Of a DNA stretch of 64,000 nt, positions 55,749 to 64,000 are shown piece after piece (the stretch's first letter is position 1; each line of letters starts with the position of its first letter). Made by a program: the position numbers and the translations under genes. The stretch is taken from positions 10,597 through 74,596 of the forward strand of contig VXAZ01005692.1 in assembly GCA_013399875.1 (NCBI GenBank), written 5' to 3'. Below the pieces are notes generated by a model. That model had not been told where the DNA came from, searched no databases, and saw nothing but the letters and a program-made list of their open reading frames with translations. Origin of the DNA: Gymnorhina tibicen (Eukaryota; Chordata; Aves; Passeriformes; Artamidae).

Positions 55749-57513
55749 TACCCTGCATGGGAAGGCTTTAGGTTTTGCACTGTTATCTTTCTATTTGAGT
55801 GGGCAGGGGTTTCTAAGAAACTAATCAATACCAGTCTTAAAAGCAGCTCTGATTTTTCAACAGTGTGTGGACTTCTTACAGCAGTCAAACCCCATCTTTC
55901 CAAGGAGGATTTGCAGGGCTGGAGTGCTCATCCCTCTCACTACAGAAGTGGCAGCCATGGAGCTGTAACTCCCAGCTCATCAGTAAACATGTCTGTACTG
56001 AGAAAATTCATTCTGTTAAGGGGCTTCCTTTAGCAGACTCAGCAGATTTAGCAGATTATCTTATTTGGCTTTTATTTTAAGCCCTTTCATCTCTCCATTT
56101 CTCTCAGCCTGGGTATCCTGTTCCTGGAGTGTGCCAAATATGTTGTCTTTGTCGCAGCCTCTTCAGCCTTCATGGAGAGCAAGATCTGCTCACAGTGATA
56201 CATGTCAGGATGTTTTTGGTGTGATCCAAGACCTGTGCTGGTTTTGTTGGGTTGTTTTTGGGGTTTTTTTTGGATAGTGACGGAAACCTTTATTGAAATC
56301 CTACAAGGTTTTATTTAATTTCCTCCACGATCATGAGCAGTGGTAACTGTTGTAGCTTTGCTCAAGGTGGTGGTTCCTCCCACTGGTCCCTGGTTTTCAT
56401 ATTCACCCTGAGGGTGATTTCTTGAGCTTGACTCAGCAGTGTCTGATGGTCCAGCTGCCATTTCCTGGGAGGCTGACCTATCTGCTCTCCCCAACAACCT
56501 GAAGGTGTTCAAAAGGAAGTCATTAAAGTCAATATTTTCATTGTAGAAAGTGTTCTATCTGAGTTTTTCACATGTTTTTGTCTTTTAAAATATGTACTCC
56601 CATGAGACTTGGCTCAGGGCCTGAGGAGGTGTGTTACTTGTGATCACATCTTTAAGACACCTCAGTGTGTTAACACAAGAATGTGTTTGTGAGGAGCCTG
56701 TCATGAAGTCTGGAGTTTATCAGTCCACTTCTTACATGTTAGAAAGATAAAATTATTCCAGAGAATGAGAGATGTTGGAAATGACAGGAAATCCTTCTGG
56801 TAGAAAGAGGAGTAATGATTTGCAGCCATCAGGTATTTCAGATCACACAAGGGGATCAGTACTGCAGATAGAAATACCAGCATTTATTGTACAGTGTTAC
56901 TTAGAAATATTCCCTGGTATGAATGTAAGGACTCTCTAGACCTGATGAGGGGAGATGCTTCCAGAGGTGCTGTTTCTTCGTCAGCCTTAGTTTGGAGCTG
57001 CCAAAAACGTGACTTTGCACAGACAGGGAGAAATAAAACTCCAGTCTTGCCCAGGAGGATGGTAACAGGGAGGTGGAAGGAAATAAAATCATTGGTTAAG
57101 ATAAATCTGACTCACCTATTCAAACTTGGAAGCTGTTCATTCCCAAGAGTTCCTTCAGGTCCCATGTAAGCATTCATTTGGTATTTTAGTCTAGGACTCC
57201 TTGCCTGCATGTCTGGCTCTGAGAAGGCTGGTGCTCAGTCCTGGGAGCTGGTCTTTGGCTTCTGCCCAGGAAAGGGGTCAGTCAGCCGGCTCATCAGAGC
57301 ATGCCTTGAGAGCAGGAACTGTGGTTTAGACCAGCGAAAGTTCTGGTGTCCACAGGTCAGGCAGAAATCTGAGAAGCCAAGTCTGGTGTGAAAACCAAAA
57401 GCAGTAAGAGGTGTCAGATCTGACAGTCCTCTGATTTCTCAGGTGGGCTGAAAGTGCTTTTCTTTCTCTGCCATAGAAATTAAAAATGGCAAAAAATATA
57501 TTAAATGAGCAAG

Positions 57514-57728
57514 CAGGCTGAGTTCGGAAAAGGTTCTTCCCCTAGAGGGTGGTCGGGCACTGAACAGGCTTCCAGGGAATGGTCACAGTTCCAAGGCTGC
57601 CAGAGCTCCAGGAACATTTGGAAAATGCTCTCGGGGACAGGGTGGGATTGTTGGGGTGTCTGCAGGGCCAGGAGTTGGACTCGATGATCTTTATGGATCT
57701 CTCCCAACTCAGGATATTCTGTAATTCA
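57514..57728 (+). repeat. CR1 LINE 3' end
   Basis: This is a sense CR1 tail of a different subfamily from the 7-kb copies: GGTTCTTCCCCTAGAGGGTG, CACTGAACAGGCTTCCAGGG, CAGAGCTCCAGGAACATTTG, GTGGGATTGTTGGGGTGTC, GGAGTTGGACTCGATGATC, and TCCCAACTCAGGATATTCTG. It matches the copy at 60.8-61.1 kb most closely. Confidence 0.9.
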
Positions 57729-59399
57729 CATGATGTACTCATCATGTGCCTGGTTTTCTGATTGGGTTGAGATGCCACTGGATGCTCCTGTGTAACCCAT
57801 GGTCACATAGGGGCTTCCAGAATGGAGCTGAAACATTCCAGCAGGGAGGCTGGAATGGCAGCACCACCATCACCCACGACAGGCAGGAGCTTACATTTCC
57901 TGAGGGAATTTGTAAGGGACAGCTCTTTACTGCTGGAAACATTGATAGTGTTTGATGGAAAGATGACCGTGAAGAAAACCTCAACTGAAGCAGAAGTTAC
58001 ATGGAAGGGATTTTTAGTGGCTGCAGTGGTCATGGTGCTCCAGACCTGTGCTTTTGTGGGGGAGCAAATCAATGACTGCAGGCACTTTTCATCATGAGAA
58101 ACTGTCAGGATTCTCTTGTGGCAGCCCCATGGGATTTCCAAGAAGCGTCATTCTCACAGTCGTCTGTCAATATGCAGAGTTTCCTTTTTTTCCCCCCCCA
58201 ATCCTAATCTGTGGAGTATGTATCCAACCTAATAAAACCATTTTTCAGCTTCACTGTTGGTGGTTTTCTTCCTCTTCTCTCTGAAAGGCTCTGGCCTGCT
58301 GGCAACAGCATTGTCCAGCAAGGTTTGAAGCTTGGCACGCTGTCAACAAACCTTCACGTTCCCTTTCAATCAAACATGGTAGTGCTGAGATCCGACTTGG
58401 ATTCCATCCCAAGGTTCACCATAATCATCCTTGTATAATAGGAAGTCCAAACAACCCCAGGAAATAATTCAGATGCCCTGAGTGGAATAAAGAAGTGCCT
58501 AGAAGAGACATTAAGAGCCTCAGCTCTAACTCTTTTCATAATTATGCACTCCGAAGGAGCGCAGGCTTTGGAGATAAAGGGATTACGTGCATCTCATGAG
58601 GTCTGGAAAGATGGGACAGCATCTTCCATCCACATTTTCTCATTTTTGTTTTACTGATATTGCAGTTGCCACATTTGGTGGAAGAATATTGCAGAGCAGG
58701 CTCCCCTCTAACCCTGCAGTTCCCTTCCAGTCTGGCACAGGTAAATTGAATCCGTCTACCCTTAGGGATGAGCTTTTGGAAGAGCCTGTTGGCAAGAGCA
58801 GTGGGGGGAGAACTTAATTAGATTAAGATGCATTTCCACAGTGTTTGTGCTGCGGGCTGTGCGGTGCTGGAGAGAGCAGCGCTCGGAGCTGGGGATGCCC
58901 TGGGATGCTCTTCCAGCCCTGGCTGCCTCTCTGCTGCCTGAGAAAAAGGAAAATGCATCAGAGGTGTGAATTGCCGTGCAACCCAGCACAGGGCTCGCCA
59001 GGGTGTGAACAAACCATTGTCCCGAGCTGGTGTCGTGCCCCTGGCTGTGAGCCAGTGTCAGCAGCCTGGAAGGAGGTCAAGGGCTCCGCTTTTCCTTGCC
59101 ACAGCACAGCAGCTGAGGCAGTGATGTGCTGGGCTGGGTTTGCCTGGGCACCCAACCTTCATTTAGCTCTTGCTTGAGGCCTGGGTACCGATGGCCCATG
59201 GGTATCAAAGTATGATGATACTTACAAATGCTGGTTTGCTTTTCAAAGTCTTTGTCATTTCTAAGGTTACTTGTTTACTTCCCTTGATAACTTCCTCCAT
59301 AAGGAAGCTACTGTTAGTTTCCAATAAATATTTCCTTCTCCCTGGTATATACTTGGCAGTTTTTAGTTTTGTAGGTTTGCTCTGTTGCACTGGGAAGGG

Positions 59400-59560
59400 A
59401 TAATTTGGAGTCCCCAGTTCTCTCTCTTCAAGCTACTCATTATTTTATATGCCTCTCCTGTGGTCTCTCTCCTTTTCATTACTAATCAGGTCTAGTCTTT
59501 TCAATCCTCCTTTGTGTGATAGTTTCATTTTACAAAAGCTGAACTAGTTTCTATCAGCTC
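59400..59560 (-). repeat. Possible old CR1 LINE fragment
   Basis: TTTTATATGCCTCTCCTGTGG, TCTCTCTCCTTTTCATTAC, and TAGTCTTTTCAATCCTCC in order resemble antisense internal CR1 sequence of older amniote subfamilies. The copy is heavily diverged and the boundaries are guesses. Confidence 0.4.
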
Positions 59561-60634
59561 AGTTGATGTGATCTTACTCATATCAAAGGTGTTTAACAGC
59601 CGCAGTCCCGTGTACTCACTGCAAGCTGAACTTAAATTGTGTCAAGTTCTGTGCTGCTTTGCAAGTGCAAGTGGGAATGTTTGTTACAGCTGTCTTTAAA
59701 TTTAAATTTGGATGTTTTAAATGAATTAAATATGAACATGAATAATGCAGCTGGTAACGTAGCCTTTCTGCAATTAAATGCAAACTTTTTCATTTTGTCT
59801 CCCTGCTTTCAGGTTTTGCTATGCCGCAGTGTTTGTACTGACTCTGCTGTCTTGTAGGAGTGATGGGGAACTAGAGCCCATGACAGTTCAGTGGAGCCCT
59901 TGGCACTTTTGATATCTCGGTGAGTGAAAGTTGTTTGAAACTCTGGGAGAGGCACTTCCATCTGCTACTAAAGGCAGCAAATCAGTTGGTCTTTTTACAT
60001 TTTTAAGGTAGCATCCTGTTGAAATGAATTTGCACATTGATCTGTCCTTTCAGGTTATAAATTCTGGAAACCAACACTCTCTAATGCTGTAGTGCATGCT
60101 TGGGAGATTATCTTGATCTCCACAAGCAGAAGAAACGCAGCTTTTGAAAACAAGGGGAGTTTTAACTCTGGTGTGCAGCTCTGTGCATGTGTCAGGCTCT
60201 GGAGATGGAGCATTGCAGTGTGTGCTGGGCTGTGGAAATCTCAAAGGCTTTCTTTGATGCAACAGTAAGATTGTGTCCTTTGTGCCGTGGATCAGCCAAC
60301 AGGTCCTCATCGGGGCATGTTTGTGTCTAAGGTGATTCTGGAAGATCTGTCTCTGTGGATAGCCCATTTTTCCTCCTTGGATACCATGTAGCTTCTGCTA
60401 TTTATTACTTTCAGATTTTTTCAATCTTCAGTCCCTGGAGTAAAGGCCACATCCGTTGGTACCGCAGTGCTCCTGTCCTGCAGTGCCTGTGAGCTTGTCT
60501 GTTCTGCCATTGACTTTCTTCTCTCTACACTGAAGTGTCCTCACTGGGGCACTGCAGCCTTGTCAAAACCTATAGAGTGATTCCTCTTGCCATCCAATCA
60601 GTTGTCAATGAGATAAAGTCCCTGGGTGTTTCAG

Positions 60635-60830
60635 GGACAGGAAGCTTTTGGACGTTGTCTGGTCCAGTGCCACGTACAGACAGAGATGGGCTGACTGTGA
60701 AGTCAGACTCAGCTACAAGGTTAGATCAGGCTGGCAGGGGAGGGAGCGGGTGATGTTTGGAGTATCTCCAAGGGTGGAGATTTTACAGCTCCTCTGGGCA
60801 ACTGTAAATTACAGTCAGTGGAAGTCATCA
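60635..60830 (-). repeat. CR1 LINE 3' fragment
   Basis: This is diverged antisense CR1: GACGTTGTCTGGTCCAGTGC, GGTTAGATCAGGCTGGC, TTGGAGTATCTCCAAGGGTGG and CTCCTCTGGGCAACTG. It sits head against a sense CR1 fragment that starts about 15 bases downstream. Confidence 0.6.
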
Positions 60831-60844
60831 GTTCCCAAGCCCTG

Positions 60845-61128
60845 TGTTAGTAAAGCCCAGGGGCAGCAGAGGGGCAGCTCCTATCTCTGCTCCCTGTGAC
60901 CAAGGACAGGGCCCAAGGGAATGGGTGCAGCTGTGTCAGGGGAGGGTCAGGCTGGAGATCAGGGAAAGGTTCTTTCCCCAGGGAATGGGCAGGGCCCCAA
61001 GCCTGCCCAAACTCCAGGAGCATTTGGATAATGCTCTCAGGCACCCCCCGGGTGGGATTGTTGGGGTGTCTGTGAAGGGCGTGGAGTTGGATTTGGTGAT
61101 CTTTGTGGGTCCCTCCCAATTGTGATTG
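60845..61128 (+). repeat. CR1 LINE 3' end
   Basis: This is a sense CR1 tail: CAAGGGAATGGGTGCAGC, GGTCAGGCTGGAGATCAGG, GGTTCTTTCCCCAGGGAATG, CTCCAGGAGCATTTGGATAATG, GTGGGATTGTTGGGGTGTC, and GGAGTTGGATTTGGTGATC. It is the same subfamily as the copy at 57.5 kb. Confidence 0.88.
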
Positions 61129-61742
61129 CACCAGTTTCAGGAGGGCTGGGGTACACGTTGTCTGTCTCCATGGCTGAAGAAGGGCATCCCTGCATACCAG
61201 GGTGGGAACTGATCCCTGTCCCTGGGATGCAGTGAGGCTGGTGGCTCCCATCTGGCTGTGTAGGTCCCGCTGCCCCTGGGGCAGGCAGGCTGAAGCCGTG
61301 CATCATGGAGTTTGGCTCTGCCTCTTCTCTAGGCATTACATGACTGAGCACACTAATTATTTTGCTTTCTTTTTTCTTGAGTTATGATTTTACGTGTTGC
61401 TGTCCTGTGGTGTGAGATGTATGGGAGATCTGGGTGGTGCAGAGCTGTGGTGGAGGCTCGTGAAGGCTGGCAGGAGTCAGGCAGGGGCTGTTGCATTTGG
61501 ACAGTTTCTTGGAAGCGTGTTTTGGAGTGCAGTGTCCTTGAGCTGGCACTCACATGGCTCTCAGCAAAGTGGGACTCCCCACGCAGCTTAAGTCTCCTCC
61601 TTTGGGGAAGAGTCACCATTTATTTATTTATTTAAATAGGACATTTACAACATCTGTTTCTCTTCCATGACATGAGATCTTGCTGAGAGCCTGCTGCAGT
61701 GTTGACTGAGGGATACCAGCAGTCAGCTCTGTGCTTTATCAG

Positions 61743-62090
61743 TATCACAGAATTATAGATTCATTAAGGTTGGAAAAGACCTCCAAGATCATCAAGACCG
61801 AACACCACCATGTCCACTACAGAGCACCAGTGCCACATCCAGCCATTTCTTCAATACACCACCACCTCCCTGGGCAGCCCATTCCCATGCTTGACAACTC
61901 TTTCCCTGAAGAGATTCTTCCTGGTGTCCAGCGTGGATTTCCCGTGGCACATCTTGAGGCCATTTCTTCTTGAACTCTCCCCTGTTACCTCGAAGAAGAG
62001 ACTGACCCCCACCTGTCTGCACCTTCCTGTCAGGGAGTTATAGAGGGTGAGAAGGTCCCCCGAGCCTCATTAGGGTTATTCCCATTGTGA
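61743..62090 (-). repeat. CR1 LINE 3' end
   Basis: This is an antisense CR1 copy: TATCACAGAATTATAGATTC, GGTTGGAAAAGACCTCCAAG, CAGTGCCACATCCAGCC, CCTGGGCAGCCCATTCCC, TTGAGGCCATTTCTTCTTG, and CCCCCGAGCCTCATTAGGG. It is 5'-truncated near 62,090. Confidence 0.92.
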
Positions 62091-63687
62091 GGCTGGAGGG
62101 TGCAGAAGTGTACCCTTGTCCTGGGCCACAACCTTCCACAAACCCTATCTGAGCAGCTCAAACACTGTCACAACTTTTTTTCTCCCAGTACTTCTGCAGG
62201 GAAGCAGTCACACGTCCCTGCCAGCAGGACTGAGGTGCTCAGGCTGAAGCAGCTTTTCAGAAGCCCTCAGAGGGGCACAGGAACTCCTGTGCTCATATGC
62301 CAAACATACGAGATTTATGTGTGGGGGTACTTGAGAAAGTCCCACACACAGCAGAGGGGCAGAGGCAGAGATGGCGAATGCTTGTCTGGTGATATATAAA
62401 CACCTTTCAGCCTGGGTTTTTATGTCTAGGGGGCTTTTCCTGCCAGGATTGCTAGACTTTAATAAAAATGACTGAAGAAAATTATGAAAAGAAGCTTTAA
62501 AAGTTGTAAATAACCTTTCACATGTAGGTTACCTTCTGCTATTGAAAGGGAAACCAACTTTACTCCTTTCACAAGTGTGTACAGACACACATGCTATTTA
62601 GGAGAGAGGCAATAAGTGACTACTGTGCACCTTTTGATTTGGATTAAAAAAACAACCTGGAATTTCTTTTCCTTTAGTATTTAATATTCCTTCAGTATTT
62701 TTCTTCTCAGAGTATTGCTCAGTGTTGCATGTAAAAAAGGCTGTAGTTTGTAGAGCTGTTATAGAAAACTAAACTATTTCTCTCATATTTAGAAAAAGCC
62801 TGGTTTTCAAAACCCCAACTTCTTGCCAAGTCGGATCTGTAAATAACCCTTTAACTCAGTGCTGCGTCCTGAGACAGCTTCCTCTTCCATCCTCCTCCTG
62901 ACTGCCCCACTGTGAACAAAATGGAATTATATTGATACAATTAATCTTTCATTAGTTAGTGGAGTGTCAAAACATGCTATTCCTGGCTTTCCCGAGGGCT
63001 CGTTTGTGGCTCAGCCATTCACTTGGATGTTTTCTGGCAGGGCTTGGCAAGGCTTGCTGGTGGGTGCAGCAGGCCCTGCCCTGTGAGAGTGGTTGTGCTG
63101 GAGCGCTGGGTCCCTGTACGCGTCCAGCACACATCTCCCAAGATCTCTGATTTTTCAGGAGTATTTCTTTATAACAAGAATGCAAATGCCTTTGGTTGTT
63201 GGGGACAGTCCAGCCAGTTTTCCTCCAACCAGGAAAAAAAATGCAGCACGACTTGGACACTTGTGGCAGTACTAACAGCAAAAGTATTTCCTGGGTCATT
63301 GTCCAATTTCTCATCCTTATTCCCTAGAACTGCTGCGAGCAATTTGAATTGTAAGTGGCAAGCTGGGGATTGCTGTGCTGCTTTGCCAGAGTTAATGTTA
63401 TGTTTCCATGTGTTTTCTTTCATAAATTCCAGCTCTGCCTCCCTTTGTTAGTGAGTGGAAGCAGCCCCTCCTACCACACACATGCTGCTCCTGCTGCCAT
63501 GAATTTGATGTTGTCCACAAATTGGAGAAAGTCTTGTAGTTTCAGGGGGTGTAATGAATTGTGTGTGTTCTGTGCAAGCCCGGGTGACAGAGCATGTGTT
63601 TCCCCCCACTGTGTGATGAGTTCATGGCGCAGATGACTGTGTGCTCCAGAATGGGGAATTTTCTCATCGTTATTTCTTTTGTCCTAG

Positions 63688-63772
63688 ACATCTTCAGTTC
63701 TGTAAGAGCAACCCAGTCCCAGGATAAGGACAGCAGCAGGTGGTAGAATGCGGAAACCAGGCCCTCAGAAAG
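63688..63772 (+). CDS. Putative exon 2 with candidate start codon
   Basis: An 85-base exon is predicted from a good acceptor (TATTTCTTTTGTCCTAG, ending at 63,687) and a strong donor, AAAG|GTGAGC, at 63,772/63,773. Within it, TAA at 63,703-63,705 is an in-frame stop upstream of ATG at 63,748-63,750, so that ATG is the first possible start in its frame. Its -3 base is A. The visible coding part reads MRKPGPQK and continues with one base of the next codon, so the following intron is in phase 1. I do not recognise the protein from eight residues. Together with the CpG island at 44.4 kb it fits a gene with an untranslated first exon. The call is an inference from splice signals, with no homology support. 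Confidence 0.45.
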
Positions 63773-64000
63773 GTGAGCAGTGACGCTTGGCACAGCCAAT
63801 GGCCCTGCAGTGAGCTGGTGTGGCCTGGAGGGCCGAGTGCCTCAGGGGGCTGACACTGGGGTTGGGAGCTGAGGGGATGTGGCTGGAAGCCCAAAACAGA
63901 GTTGTGTGTTTCTCCATCAGTGCGCAGAGAGCAGTTCATCAATCCACCCCTGTGATGGGAAGAGGAGAGTCCCTTTTTGGGGCACCCCTGCAGCTCGTGG
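63773..64000 (+). other. Putative start of intron 2, truncated by the window
   Basis: This follows the GTGAGCAG donor. The 228 bases shown have no further exon signal, and the rest of the gene would lie beyond the window. Confidence 0.4.

Larger units (their letters stand above)
44564..63687 (+). other. Putative intron 1 (about 19.1 kb)
   Basis: The stretch runs from the GTGAGG donor at 44,564 to the TTTTGTCCTAG acceptor ending at 63,687. It has lower GC content and shorter open frames than the upstream DNA and contains several CR1 fragments, as large avian first introns do. Between the repeats I see little. 45.1-46.4, 46.7-49.9, 50.8-55.5, 55.8-57.5, 57.8-59.4 and 62.1-63.6 kb carry no recognised exon, repeat or RNA gene, apart from the weak candidates listed separately. 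An alternative first or second exon within it cannot be excluded. Confidence 0.5.

Overview
The window looks like nuclear DNA of a bird, and a passerine is plausible. The evidence is a dense scatter of CR1 LINE 3' ends in both orientations, with recognisable tail phrases such as 'ttccaaccyaaaccattctgtgattc' or its reverse complement, together with one solo LTR of the avian ERVL type. There is no bacterial-style coding: no operons, ribosome binding sites, CRISPR array or tRNA that I could support. The open frames are short, overlap on all frames and mostly fall inside repeats or GC-rich low-complexity DNA.

Bases 1 to about 43,400 read as intergenic or very distal upstream DNA. They hold at least a dozen CR1 fragments, the LTR (26,851-27,350, minus), a near full-length MIR/CORE-SINE-like relic (about 15,570-15,795), several minisatellites, and stretches of AT-rich, homeodomain-motif-rich sequence that look like conserved non-coding enhancers. 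The clearest of these are at 14.4-14.9, 17.1-17.3, 17.9-18.1, 19.2-19.6, 34.3-35.8, 38.8-39.1 and 40.7-41.0 kb. I judged them by composition and motif content only; conservation was not measured.

From about 43.7 to 45.1 kb the sequence becomes a strong CpG island. In order it holds a ~72-bp minisatellite, a degenerate GAGCC-type pentamer tract, a 137-base assembly gap (44,269-44,405), a YY1-type AACATGGCGGC element and two good splice donors. I read this as the promoter and 5' untranslated first exon of a plus-strand gene. About 19.1 kb of CR1-bearing, lower-GC sequence follows as a putative first intron. At 63,688-63,772 there is a well-formed internal exon (polypyrimidine tract, AG acceptor, GTGAGC donor) with an in-frame stop followed by an ATG, which could be the start of the coding region. 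I could not name the gene from the eight complete codons visible.

No previously undescribed biochemical system is evident. The most useful leads are the promoter and exon model with its assembly gap, the minisatellite abutting the promoter, the MIR-like relic, a 42-bp triplication arising inside a CR1 tail, and the candidate enhancers.
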